Positions 18,008 through 27,661 of a DNA stretch of 38,190 bases are shown here, piece by piece. Each line of letters starts with the position of its first letter. The first letter of the stretch is position 1. Source of the DNA: Coemansia sp. RSA 1804 (taxonomy: Eukaryota; Kickxellomycota; Kickxellomycetes; Kickxellales; Kickxellaceae); NCBI GenBank assembly GCA_027578815.1, contig JANBTH010000072.1:1957-40146 (forward strand), in the 5' to 3' direction. The position numbers were made by a program, and so were the translations under genes. Under the pieces are notes generated by a model, which had not been told where the DNA came from, ran no database searches, and saw only the letters and a program-made list of their open reading frames with translations.

Positions 18008-20261
18008 CGGAACTTGCTGGTTTAGCCACCCCCTCCTTTTTCGCTATTCCACATTTTTGGTATGCAAACATTTCCCATGTGCACATTGACTGCAAAAGAA
18101 TGAATCCAACAACGATCTTCTCTCTACATCCAACAACGCTCCACCCAAGAAGCAAACTGTGTTGTCCATCAATGGATCGTCTTCCCTGAGATGTGCAAAA
18201 CCTTGAAGACTTGCAACATCAGCAAAGAAAGCACATACGGTATTCTGGTGCTATTTCAGCCAACGTCAAGCTGGCAATTAATTGTTCTTCCAGTGCACTC
18301 TTCCCATTTGCCATGCATCCATTATTAATGCTTTGCCGCGTTTCTCGAAATTTCCCCTCTATTTTCTAGGAAAATGCCCATTGCAACTCTCGCTGAGGCG
18401 ACAGGAATCATGCTGAAAGATACCATTTAGGCTATTTATTCTGTTTACTTTTTTAACCTGTCTATATCAACGTGCTAATAACAGCAGCATTACCAGGCAT
18501 TCTATTAATTGCCTGTCTGCTAGAATTGCTTCTCTTTAGAAGTATCTTCTACATTCTGCCTTTTGCTCTGCGTGGGGTTTGTCATCGCAAGACAATAATC
18601 GGAGAAATACTTTTGCTGATGCATGAAAGGGGAATGATAAACAAAGCGGCTTTGCGAGCTTGTCCATGCGTAAACAATGCAGAAGAGGATGGAATAAACC
18701 TGAAATCCTGTTGGCCAGAATCGACGATTGACAAGACGGCGTTTGCCGTTGTCTGGTTTCCTTATTCCAAATACAAATAATATAAACAAAAAGGGACCAA
18801 AAAAGGCAGAATGCGAAAGGCCATGACTTGGTCACACCTATTCCTTTCGTTCAAAGATAAGCATGGCAGGCACTCGGACGAAAAGAGATACCCAGAATGC
18901 GCATCCGTTAATGTTTTTTCTTTTGCTGCTTTTTGGAATTTGCGAATCCACAATCAAAAGAAGAAAGAGCGATAATGATAGTGTCAACCGACCACATCTA
19001 AACCAAAACAACACACTGGCCACAAGAAGTCCCTTCCACACGCCCTGGTCTGGATAAGACCCGCCCCCGCCTGTCAATGCGTGTCTGCATAATTGAGGCT
19101 TTCCCTTTTTTCTTACCTGCGCATGTGCCTCTGCATGCTTTATCTGGCCATTCCAAGATTTCCGTCGAAAAAAAAGAGAGCATCTTCCGCACTATCTTTG
19201 GGCACGTGGTGAAGGAGAAGATAAAGAAAAAACAATAGACCACCAACGATGACTCTGCAAATTCTTTCACTTGCTCGAACGACCCCTCTCTTCTTCTGTT
19301 ACTTTTTTTTCTTGCATTGCCTTCTTTGTTTGCTTCAGCCAATTGCTGGGTGAAGAGTAATCAGTTGCCATTCCTCCTGGCCATCAGTAAAGTTGTTCTA
19401 GAAAAAAGGGACGACTTTTGCGCACTGTTCCTATAAATCGTCTGTTTGCCCCCGTGTCACAAAATAAGAAATAGTGGATTCAGTTTTAGTGCATTTTTAA
19501 AAAAGGAACATTCCACGCCGGTTCCAAGGATTCCATTTTTATGCGCACATGGTTTTCCTCCTGTCTCTTCAATAGCCTTTTTTTTCTCTATACAGATCAT
19601 CCCACACGATCTCTCACTTTCTTCTAGAAGAAAAACGCCGAATGCGTACCATCTTGCGCTTACCTGCGTTATCTCCAGAACCGATGGTTGGTCCGTTCAC
19701 CGGAAACAGGCGCTCAGACTCGCTCTCTTATCTATCTGGAGAAGAGCATGTTGCCAATACTGGAAGTGGATTCGAAAAAGAGCAAGTCACATTGTCAGTT
19801 TTTAAAATTCCACTAGCCAATAAATAAAATACAAATAAAAATTAACTAAACCGACCCCGCTTGTCTCTTTTTCATTCACTCGCTGCGCATGCTGTGGCCT
19901 TTTTCTTATCAGTGCCTCCAAATGAGGAAAAATGTGGATAGCGCTTGCACAATGGGTTTTGTTCTTGGCTCTAGTTATTGCCATACTGCTCGCAAGGATG
20001 ATCCATGAGCTATGTCCTTTTTTTCTATTTTGCACGCATCGTAAAGCAATTCAAAACACCCAATCGCGCTAATTTTCTGATTGCGTCCTTCCCAGAGCAG
20101 ATAAAAAGTGTTACTCGGTGGAAAATGCGTGTCTATATCACACCAGACACCCGCAATCGCTGATTCTGTAATAAATAAACGACGATACGTGGAAATTATA
20201 CCTTGAAAATAGTAATTTTGATTAATGTTTGAATATTTTTTTACATAAAAAAAGTATTTAG

Positions 20262-20332
20262 TCTCCGACAGCCGCAGAACTAGAACTAGAACTAAAAACG
20301 GTCCCAATGGCACGCGCGCGCGCTGTCGGAGA
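20262..20332. repeat. 11-bp perfect inverted repeat with structured loop
   Basis: TCTCCGACAGC (20262-20272) pairs with GCTGTCGGAGA (20322-20332). The 49-nt loop holds three GAACTA units and an alternating CG run near 20312-20321 that could adopt Z-DNA. GATCGATCGATC follows at about 20381-20392. Confidence 0.7.
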
Positions 20333-20472
20333 TCCAGTGGCTCAGGGACCTCCAGCTTGCCAAGGATAGTAAAAAAGAAAGATCGATCGATCTAGAAGGA
20401 CTTGCTGGTGGGGTCATTCCAGATCCCCTCCCACAAACAGAACACTGTAAAACTGGATTTGATTCTGCGGAA

Positions 20473-20524
20473 TTCCATTTCTACCACCCGCATTTTTTAG
20501 ATTTCTGGATGGTGGTATTCCGCA
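20473..20524. repeat. Bulged hairpin CGGAAT...ACCACC / GGTGGTATTCCG
   Basis: CGGAAT, a 9-nt bulge and ACCACC pair with the continuous GGTGGTATTCCG downstream. With the 20262-20332 repeat this gives two strong foldbacks within 260 bp, downstream of ATM1 transcription. Confidence 0.45.
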
Positions 20525-20794
20525 ACTCCACACTGAGTGGTTTTTTTTCCTTGTTTGTTACTAGCGCTTTTGTTAGGCTAAATACGCTGGTTGAAAGGGC
20601 GGTAGCCTGCTTATTTACCGCTTTCAAATGGCAATGAAGACGAGACATGTCAAAAGGTATATAAAGCGCACATTGCGGGCATGTAGTTTTTGTTCCTGCT
20701 GTTCCTGGAACCTATTCTCTATTCATTTATAATTATCGTATTTATTTATTACATTTCTTTGCTTTTTTTGTCTGTCATTTACACTGCATCACCT

Positions 20795-20918
20795 TATTCT
20801 ATCTCTTTATTCTATCTCTTTATTCTCTCTTGTTATTCTACTCTCTTGCTTTCATTATTTCTCTGCTATAAAAATGCATCTTTAAATTATCTATCTATCT
20901 ATCTATTTATTTATTTAT
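20795..20918. repeat. Pyrimidine-rich tandem repeats downstream of ATM1
   Basis: About three copies of the 13-bp unit TTTATTCTATCTC lie at 20795-20832. ATCT units followed by ATTT units lie at 20889-20918. In the ATM1 transcript they would form a purine-rich 3' region. Confidence 0.8.
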
Positions 20919-20939
20919 ATAAACACTGTATATTGCTTT

Positions 20940-23231
20940 CTACTCTCTATTATCTACTTCTTCCTCACTGCTCTTCTTCTCCTCTACCATCTTTTCTTCT
21001 TGCATCTTCCACATCTCTCTATACAGCCCATCCATCTGCAAGAGCTGCCAATGAGTCCCCTGCTCAACCACCTGCCCGTCCTTGAGCACAAAGATGATAT
21101 CAACATCCATGATTGTGCGCAGGCGATGTGCAATAAAGATGGCAGTGCACTTTTGCTGGTTCAGGATGTCCCTGATGTTTTCGAGAATAGACTGCTCGGT
21201 TGAGACGTCCAAGGCAGACGTTCCCTCGTCAAAGAACAGAATGGGCGGCTGCTTGAGAAGAGCTCGTGCCAGGGCGATTCTCTGCTTCTCGCCGCCCGAG
21301 ATCATCAGTCCGCGCTCCCCGACCTGCGTGTCGTATCCTTGTGGCCACGACAATATAGTGCCGTGGATGTGGGCTCGTCTGGCTGCCTGGTACACCTCCT
21401 CTGGGGGCGCCGATGTACGTCCGTAGCGGATGTTTTGGAACACACTTGTGTTGAACAGCGGCATGTCCTGGGGAACCACGCCAATTGCCCGCCGCAGCGA
21501 CTCCAGCTGCAAGTCGGTCAGTTGCTGGCCATCCAGCTCAATTGTTCCTCGCTCGGGATCGTAGAACCTGAATATCAGCCGCAGTATCGTGGATTTGCCG
21601 CACCCGCTTGGCCCGACAAAGGCCACGCGCGAGCCCGGTGGAATCTCAAAGCTCAGGTTGCGGAGGATCTTGCGTCCCGGCACATACCCAAAGCTCACGT
21701 TGTTGAACCGAATGGATCCGCCCTTGAGGACCAGCGATTTGGCATCTGGCTTGTCGGTGATCTCGGGCGCAACCTTCTCCAGGTTGAACAGCGTGTCCAT
21801 GTCAATGACCGCCTGGTTCATCTCGCGATACACGCTGCCGAGAAAGTTCAGCGGAAGCGAAAGCTGGAAGACAAGACCGTTCACCATGACAATGTCGCCA
21901 ACGCTCATTGTGCCTCCCACCACGCCCTGGGCTGCCATGTACATCATTGCTGCCAGCGCAGTGCTGAATATCGCGTTCTGGCCTGCATTGAGGATCGCCA
22001 GGCTGTCTGCCGTCTTCAGCGCAGCCTTCTGGTATTTGGCAAGCGCGCTGTCGTACTGCGCTGCCTGGTACTTTTCGGCATTAAAGTACTTGACAGACTC
22101 GTAGTTGAGCAACGAGTCAACCGCAACGGTCGCAGCCTGGTTGTCGGCCTTGTTCATGTCGCGACGGAACTTTGTGCGCCACTGCGTGACAGCCAGCGTA
22201 AACACAATGTAGACCGCCATGGTTGCAACAGTAACAACGGCATACTCGGCACCAAACTTGTTGGCCAGGATCCCAGCCACAATTCCAATCTCTAGAAACG
22301 TGGGAACCAGATGGACAACGAGTGACGAAAGAATGAAACTGATCCCCTTTGTTCCTCGATCAATGGCCCTTGTCAAGCCGCCAGTTTCCCTGGACAAGTG
22401 GAATCGGATGTCAAGGTCCAACAGATGCTTGTACACGCCGAGCGCCAGGTTGCGGATGGCCTGCTGCTGCACGTTGGCGAATATTGCGTTTCTGAGTTCC
22501 TGGAACACAGCGGCGCCCAGCCTTGCTGCGCCGTATCCGATCAGCATGGCGGTGGCAACGGTGCTAAGCGTGCCTCCCGTGGCCTGCAAGTCAATGTTCA
22601 GCGTGTCAACAATCTCCTTGAATATAATCGGCACCTGCACATTCAGGAGCTTGCTTCCCACCATGAGCCCCAGCGCCGCCAGGACCCGCGACTTTGTGGC
22701 CCAGTCGCCCTTGGGCCACACATACCGAAACATGCCGAGGATGATCCGTAGCCCCGACTTGCTCATCGCCCCCTTGGACCGCCTTTTGCTTGCTGGAACC
22801 ACCTGCTTGCTTTCCAAGGGCGACGGCTCAGGGCCTCCTGCCTGGCTGCTATTGTCCTTGGCATTTGGGGTGCTCTTTGTAGTCTCGTCGCCCTTTGTCG
22901 AATACGCCCGCACAAGCGGTAACGCTGGGACAAGGGCTCTAAGCGCTCCTGATCCATTATTGTTATTATTATGGTGCTTGCACAACGCATGCGATAGCGC
23001 CGTCGTGGTGGGTTGGCAAGACAAGGGACTACGACGCCCTTTCGATGTTGTGATTCCCTTTTCGTTTGCAATGCGGATGGCTGATGATAGAGCACGGGAA
23101 GAAGCTGCCGCGCTTAATGCTCCTCCTCCTCCTCCCCCTCCTCGTACGCTTTGTCGCCCAATGGCCAAGGCCCGGCCAGAGCAGCCTGTGGTCGTGGCGG
23201 CAATCCCATGTCTGTACAAGTGGTACAGCAT
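20940..23231 (-). CDS. ATM1: Mitochondrial ABC transporter Atm1/ABCB7
   Basis: This 763-aa half-transporter of the mitochondrial inner membrane exports a glutathione-linked sulfur compound needed for cytosolic and nuclear iron-sulfur protein assembly. It has a long presequence rich in Arg/Ala with a Gly7 run (31-37) and an Asn run, then AYSTKG near a likely processing site. Six membrane spans follow, including the Atm1-typical LLNYESVKYFN. The nucleotide-binding domain has Walker A GPSGCGKST (540-548), signature ISGGEKQR (about 643-650), Walker B ILFFDEGTSALD (Asp668, Glu669) and the H-loop FIAHRLRT. Gly670 replaces the usual Ala of DEATSALD. The frame also opens upstream to an ATG at 23603, but those 124 residues look non-coding and a presequence starts at 23231. 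It is divergent from uS14m. Confidence 0.96.
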   Translation of the reverse strand: MLYHLYRHGIAATTTGCSGRALAIGRQSVRGGGGGGGALSAAASSRALSSAIRIANEKGITTSKGRRSPLSCQPTTTALSHALCKHHNNNNNGSGALRALVPALPLVRAYSTKGDETTKSTPNAKDNSSQAGGPEPSPLESKQVVPASKRRSKGAMSKSGLRIILGMFRYVWPKGDWATKSRVLAALGLMVGSKLLNVQVPIIFKEIVDTLNIDLQATGGTLSTVATAMLIGYGAARLGAAVFQELRNAIFANVQQQAIRNLALGVYKHLLDLDIRFHLSRETGGLTRAIDRGTKGISFILSSLVVHLVPTFLEIGIVAGILANKFGAEYAVVTVATMAVYIVFTLAVTQWRTKFRRDMNKADNQAATVAVDSLLNYESVKYFNAEKYQAAQYDSALAKYQKAALKTADSLAILNAGQNAIFSTALAAMMYMAAQGVVGGTMSVGDIVMVNGLVFQLSLPLNFLGSVYREMNQAVIDMDTLFNLEKVAPEITDKPDAKSLVLKGGSIRFNNVSFGYVPGRKILRNLSFEIPPGSRVAFVGPSGCGKSTILRLIFRFYDPERGTIELDGQQLTDLQLESLRRAIGVVPQDMPLFNTSVFQNIRYGRTSAPPEEVYQAARRAHIHGTILSWPQGYDTQVGERGLMISGGEKQRIALARALLKQPPILFFDEGTSALDVSTEQSILENIRDILNQQKCTAIFIAHRLRTIMDVDIIFVLKDGQVVEQGTHWQLLQMDGLYREMWKMQEEKMVEEKKSSEEEVDNRE

Positions 23232-24067
23232 CGCAAGCACAGCAGAATACAAGTTAAGAAAGGTAAAGAATAAGGTATTGGAAACAATAGGATACAATAA
23301 ATGATACGGAAAAGAGTGAGAGCGAGAGAAAAAAAGAAGGAAAGAAAGGGTAATACAACAATGCTGTATCAAAAAAAAGAAGCAGGTCAAAATCGGATTG
23401 TGGGTGAAACGACACGAAAAAAGAAAGTCAGCAAAAAGAACAGAAATACTTGTGTGAAACAAAAGACAGTCCTCGTAAATCAAAGAAACTTTCCATTGAC
23501 AGCAGATAAGCAAAGAGAGAAGGAAAAAACGGTGAATGCGGTATGGTGCATTTCCTTTATATACAAATAGCGATGGATGGAAGCTATTGTTGTTGGATAT
23601 CATGCTCTTGCGTATCAGATTGAACTTTTTCCTCCTTTCTAAAGCCAGCTAAATAAGGCAGAAAAGAACTGAGGCATTTTTGCCACCCGCATGCTGGCAG
23701 TCTGCGATTAACGTAATCAATGGGAGCGGCGGCTGGGCCAATCAAGCCGGGCACTCCTCCGTTGACGACATTTCCGCAATATCTGTCGTTTGAATGCCGC
23801 AGTTTATAACACGGCTAAGGCTCATCTGCGGCTAAGAGAACATCCAGCTCCTCTAACATGTAATCAATCAGCCGGATCAGCCGGATCACAGAACGGTCAG
23901 ATAGCGTTGATTCATAGGCTGTGGTGATTCACCCATGATCAACATGCAAAGTGAAAAGCAGATAGATAAACTCGCACTCCTTTATTCTTCCTCTGCTAAA
24001 TCGTAGTTTTCTTTTATTTTTTGTTCTTAAGGAAAAACAGATTAATCGCCATAATACAGTTCCAGCA
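23232..24067. promoter_or_regulatory. Divergent promoter region of ATM1 and uS14m
   Basis: This 836-bp intergenic region separates two genes for mitochondrial proteins transcribed away from each other. It contains a CCAAT box at 23738-23742 (GGGCCAATCAAG) and 2.4 copies of the 9-bp unit ATCAGCCGG at 23867-23888. CCAAT boxes bind the HAP complex in fungi, which controls respiratory and iron-linked genes; relevance here is inferred. Confidence 0.5.
23867..23888. repeat. 9-bp direct repeat ATCAGCCGG, 2.4 copies
   Basis: Two full copies and a partial third lie about 180 bp upstream of the uS14m start codon. It could be a tandem factor-binding site. Confidence 0.6.
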
Positions 24068-24367
24068 ATGCGCAGCAATGTATTTCGGGACATTAATGCG
24101 CGCAGAGCCGTCGCCTACTCGGAGCTGGAGCGCACGGTGTGGCGGTATGTGTCGCGCAACACCGCCCTTGAGCCCCAAATCCGCATGCAGGCCCAAATGG
24201 CCCTGAATAAAATGCCTCGGGAAGCCGCTCCGTCTGCTATTAAAAACAGGTGTGTTATCACTGGGCGTGGTCGCGGTATCTTCAACAAGTGGCGCATGTG
24301 CCGCTTCCAGTTCCGCCTACACGCATTGAACGGCGATCTGGCAGGCGTTGATAAGGCTTCTTGGTAA
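24068..24367 (+). CDS. MRP2: Mitochondrial ribosomal protein uS14m
   Basis: This 99-aa small-subunit protein binds the head of the mitochondrial ribosome near the decoding region. The family core NRCVITGRGRG near residue 60, the following FNKWRMCRFQFR and the C-terminal KASW are all present. The protein is the normal length for the mitochondrial form, without the zinc-binding cysteines of some bacterial S14. The start is ATG 24068 and there is no intron. It runs tail to tail with TIM44, 248 bp apart. Confidence 0.97.
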   Translation: MRSNVFRDINARRAVAYSELERTVWRYVSRNTALEPQIRMQAQMALNKMPREAAPSAIKNRCVITGRGRGIFNKWRMCRFQFRLHALNGDLAGVDKASW

Positions 24368-24470
24368 CGAACGAAGGGAGAAACACACACATACAGAGAG
24401 AGAAATGGAAGCGACGGCTAATTATATCTTGCTTATCGGATGTACCAAAAGAGTGCTGTCCTCAAGGGGG

Positions 24471-24476
24471 AATAAA
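24471..24476 (+). terminator. Poly(A) signal AATAAA, uS14m
   Basis: AATAAA 104 nt past the uS14m stop. Confidence 0.45.
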
Positions 24477-24560
24477 AGCCCCCTTTGTGCTGGTGCGTGT
24501 CTTTTCTCTATTTCTTCACCGGATTCATATATAGTTAAAATAAAACTTTAAATCTATTAC

Positions 24561-24566
24561 TTTATT
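24561..24566 (-). terminator. Poly(A) signal AATAAA, TIM44
   Basis: AATAAA on the minus strand, 50 nt past the TIM44 stop. Confidence 0.5.
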
Positions 24567-24615
24567 AGAAAAATGGATATGCGAAGGAAGAGCATTTTTG
24601 AACATATTCTCGTTT

Positions 24616-25944
24616 TTACCAGGTGTTCCGAGACGACTGCTTGGCGAGATCAATCATCTTCCAGCCGCCGGTAACAGGATCATCAGCGTTCTCAGGGACC
24701 TTGGTGAACACCGAGACATACTGGCACGCATCGATAACATCTTCAGCGCCCTGGACAATCTCGCCCGTCTTCTTGTTGCGGAAGATGTTGTTCTCCTGCG
24801 TCTGGAATGTAATCACAATGACAGGCACATCGTTCTCCAGAACACGCGCTGAATGGAAGTCGACATGACGCATATCCAGGATCTTGCAGTCGCTGATGAT
24901 GCCCTGTTGGGCCTGGGCTGTGAAAATGGCCGACAGCACGTTGAACGACGCTTCGGAGCACCAGTGCTTGAGTGTCTCCGCATCGCCGTGCAGATAAGCA
25001 TCGAGGATCTCGGGAATTATGAACTCGCGACACTCGCGGACAAACTCATCGAGCGAGAATCCCGGATCAATGGTGTCGCGGATCTGGCGCAGCGCAGAAG
25101 CCGACTCGGTCTCGTTGAAGAAAAACCCAAAGGCGCCACGCACCTTGTCAGTAACAGCACGGGTGGCCTCGACAACGGGGTTTTCGCTCTCCTGGTAGTT
25201 TTTGCGTGCCTGGAAGATCCCCTGCATCATCGAGCTGTTGGCCTTGAAATTGTCCCAGCTCTCTTTCCACTTGGAGTCCTTGTGCAGCACAACGCCCTCG
25301 CCAGCATTCTCATCCGCCTTGATCTTCCGCGCCTTCTGGTACTCTGCAAACGTCCTTGCCTTGATCGTCCGGCTGGCAATGCGAGACCTCTGGCGCGACT
25401 CCTTGTCCCGATACCCGCCGTACTGCAACGAGGCCTCGTCAACATAGCTCTTGACATTCTTTTCCACAGACTTGTATGTGTCGGTGTTGCGGATCGGCGC
25501 GGTGGCCGTCGATGCAACCGATCCGACCACCTTGGCCGTCGACTTGACAGCCCGTCCCGTGGCCTTTGTCATCGGGTTCTCTGCAACCGCCTTGAACCCC
25601 TCTCCAACTGCTCCGCCAACAACCTTGGCCGTCTTCCTGAACGCCTCCGATCCGGCCGACGCCGCCTCCTTCGTCTTCTTCATAGCCGCGCTGTCCGATA
25701 TCTTGCTGCTGCGATCCTCCAAAAGCTTCATGTTTTCCTGCAGCTCCTGGTTCTCCTTTACTTGGCGCTTGATCGAGTCGGCAAAAGCCTTTAGTGGGCT
25801 CACGTGCCCTCCATTCTGGTGTATCCTCGAGGTGTGTATGTATGCTAGACGTGGTCCGAAAACTGCTGCTGCCCTCACTGCCGCTGTTTGTTGCCTCCCG
25901 GCTGCGTTATAAAGTTGTGGTTGCAAAAGGGACCTTCTAATCAT
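24616..25944 (-). CDS. TIM44: Mitochondrial import motor subunit Tim44
   Basis: This 442-aa peripheral protein on the matrix face of the TIM23 channel recruits mtHsp70 to incoming precursors. An Arg/Ala-rich presequence occupies residues 1-45. A charged helical region (50-110) and the conserved kinase-helix-like middle follow. The Tim44 C-terminal membrane-binding domain runs from about residue 290 to 440; it includes FSLDEFVRECREFIIPEI and a segment with HVDFHSARVLENDVPVIV. Length matches the yeast protein. The start is the ATG at 25944, and a GAAA-type microsatellite lies just upstream. Confidence 0.96.
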   Translation of the reverse strand: MIRRSLLQPQLYNAAGRQQTAAVRAAAVFGPRLAYIHTSRIHQNGGHVSPLKAFADSIKRQVKENQELQENMKLLEDRSSKISDSAAMKKTKEAASAGSEAFRKTAKVVGGAVGEGFKAVAENPMTKATGRAVKSTAKVVGSVASTATAPIRNTDTYKSVEKNVKSYVDEASLQYGGYRDKESRQRSRIASRTIKARTFAEYQKARKIKADENAGEGVVLHKDSKWKESWDNFKANSSMMQGIFQARKNYQESENPVVEATRAVTDKVRGAFGFFFNETESASALRQIRDTIDPGFSLDEFVRECREFIIPEILDAYLHGDAETLKHWCSEASFNVLSAIFTAQAQQGIISDCKILDMRHVDFHSARVLENDVPVIVITFQTQENNIFRNKKTGEIVQGAEDVIDACQYVSVFTKVPENADDPVTGGWKMIDLAKQSSRNTW

Positions 25945-26384
25945 GGTGATTCAGCTTGGTATCGATTCAAGCCGCCTTGTTCCAGCAATAAAAAAGAAAG
26001 AAAGAAAGAAGGAAAGAAGGAAAGAATAGTACAATTATGAATAACTTTATCTGCTGCGAGAAGAAAGAATAGAAAAGTATCAGTGGAGCAAAAGAGTCTA
26101 TGAGGGTTGAAAGTGCGGCTCTCTTTTTATTGTCCTCTTATTGTGCTGCCCCAAATTTCTCATCCATTACCATCAGCGCAAGATCAAAAAAAATATAGCA
26201 CTTTTACAATACATAATCTGATCATACTACTGATCTGATTACAGCTCACTCATTTCTCTGTTTTTTTTATTTCAGCTGGACTGTGCTTTGCTCCAAAGAT
26301 AGAATGCGTGAGTGTGCATAGTTTTTCGGTGACTATGCTTGTGGATATTATTCATTCATCAATAATAATCAGACTATAAAGAAC
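25945..26384. other. TIM44 promoter region
   Basis: This 440-bp AT-rich spacer has a GAAA/GGAAA microsatellite at 25990-26026 and AATAAA on the minus strand at 26266-26271, about 115 nt past the secreted-peptide stop. No gene is seen. Confidence 0.6.
25990..26026. repeat. GAAA/GGAA microsatellite upstream of TIM44
   Basis: A purine tract of GAAA units grading into GGAAAGAA units, within 80 bp of the TIM44 start codon. Confidence 0.9.
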
Positions 26385-26600
26385 CTAGTTGACAGAGAGA
26401 CAGTTGGGAATTGGATAGCAAGGGGCGGTAAAGCACTGGACCTTTTGCTCGACGCATCTCTCGCTTGCCTGGCAAAGGTGGGTCATGCACGGATGGGCTT
26501 TGACTTGCTCGTCCTTGTGTTGGATGTCTCTGGCAAAGTGTCTTGGAGCGGAAACAGCAAGCGCAGTGGCGGCTAATGCGGCGATAATAACCAACTTCAT
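26385..26600 (-). CDS. Small secreted cysteine-rich peptide
   Basis: This 71-aa product starts at ATG 26600. Residues 1-18 form a clear signal peptide (MKLVIIAALAATALAVSA). A short propeptide-like stretch follows, then a compact module with six cysteines (38, 43, 49, 56, 61, 67; spacing C-x4-C-x5-C-x6-C-x4-C-x5-C) ending PCYPIPNC. Three disulfides are likely. Similar modules with a PCPPxPxC-like end occur in secreted proteins of fungi and oomycetes; that link is from memory of the pattern. A TATA box lies 120 bp upstream. Its role is unknown; it may be an extracellular inhibitor-like, effector or wall-associated peptide. Confidence 0.82.
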   Translation of the reverse strand: MKLVIIAALAATALAVSAPRHFARDIQHKDEQVKAHPCMTHLCQASERCVEQKVQCFTAPCYPIPNCLSVN

Positions 26601-26719
26601 TTTTATTGATATTGTGAATGAAGGAGAATAAGATGGCTATTAAATACGCGTTTGTAGAGAAAAGCTTGAGAGGAAAGAAAAAACAGAGCAGTAAACAAAA
26701 CACACCCTTCCTCGTTTGG

Positions 26720-26727
26720 TTTATATA
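26720..26727 (-). promoter_or_regulatory. TATA box, secreted peptide gene
   Basis: TATATAAA on the minus strand, about 120 bp upstream of ATG 26600. Confidence 0.55.
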
Positions 26728-27507
26728 CTCGGTGAGATCGGGTTCTTCTCTCTTTTTCCACTTGCAGTAACTCTTTTTCCCTCTCTTCATATTTGTACAG
26801 GTGCATAGCTAATGGCCGATTGTTGTGGTATATTCGTACGCATTACGAGCGTGGCTGCCTTCATTTACAATAGTGCGTGGCTTTCCAAAGTGTCTGCAGA
26901 CGCCTTTACTTTATTTATAGCACCAGTACATTCAGAATAATCCCTCTTTTAGTTAGGCTACCAATAACTACATTTTTATACATTATTAGCAAATCCGCAG
27001 TACAGCGTATTCCGAGCTGAATATCCCTGCCAACACTAGATATTCTGATCTCGCAAAGAGCAAAACAAATTTGGTCTTTGTTTGTTCACAAGCCTGATTT
27101 GCAAACGTATACACAACCGTGTTAGCAGCACCTTCTTTTTGCTATATCAGCTTGTTTTTAATTAAAAGAACTTTTCTACCTGCACTATATCCATATTTGG
27201 TTACAACCTCACCATTTTTGTATTTTGTTTACAAAAGGAAAGCTAGCTTTGTTTCTTTCAGCAAGGAATCTTTTAACGGCTGCATACGCAAGAAAAGAAC
27301 GGTGGAATCTTTATACTTTGTTTGGGAACAATTATTAAACACCCTAACCTTCTTTGCCTATTTTAATGTTTGGCTTTTCTTTGTGCTTATTATAAAGAAT
27401 AATGCAGAAAACATAAAGCAAAAAGAATTATAGTAGGAATTAAACAAATATATTAACAAGAACAAAATATACTAAACGCAAAAGTAATGGACGTTCTGTG
27501 TCCAACA

Positions 27508-27515
27508 TATAAAAG
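27508..27515 (+). promoter_or_regulatory. TATA box, lysine-rich microprotein gene
   Basis: TATAAAAG about 150 bp upstream of ATG 27662. Confidence 0.6.
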
Positions 27516-27661
27516 CCCAGGTTTGTGCCATCAATTTAGCACATATTTTTCCACATCAATTAGCTAGTGCTCATCGAGTTTAACAGTCCTGGAAATACAA
27601 CAAGCACTATTTTTCTCTTAAATACTTTTTTACCACCAAGAGATCAGCAAAATAAGCGAAA

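Larger units (their letters stand above)
16472..20939. other. 4.5-kb gene-poor region between Ato and ATM1
   Basis: No protein-coding gene can be supported. Open frames of about 60-190 codons occur (for example 18472-18780 plus, 19576-19827 plus, 17876-17307 minus), but their number is about what chance gives, and none has a recognisable motif. The 19576-19827 frame follows an acceptor-like TCTCTATACAG, ends next to AATAAA and has plausible codon use, so it is the best candidate for a missed exon. Non-coding structure includes a G-quadruplex motif at 17988-18007, an inverted repeat at 20262-20332, a bulged hairpin at about 20473-20524, and pyrimidine microsatellites at 20795-20918. I found no tRNA A/B-box pattern. 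Confidence 0.55.
26601..27661. other. Divergent spacer between two small-protein genes
   Basis: AT-rich, about 1.06 kb. It holds the minus-strand TATA at 26720-26727 and the plus-strand TATA at 27508-27515. An open plus frame of 104 codons (27119-27433) begins only at GTG and looks non-coding. Confidence 0.6.

Noticed and set aside
18472..18780. 102-codon plus frame with hydrophobic start
   Set aside because: Opens at GTG, no supported 5' exon, and the number of such frames in this spacer matches chance.
23232..23603. 124-residue N-terminal extension of ATM1 from ATG 23603
   Set aside because: The extension is Phe/Leu/Ser-rich AT-rich read-through; a typical presequence begins at ATG 23231.
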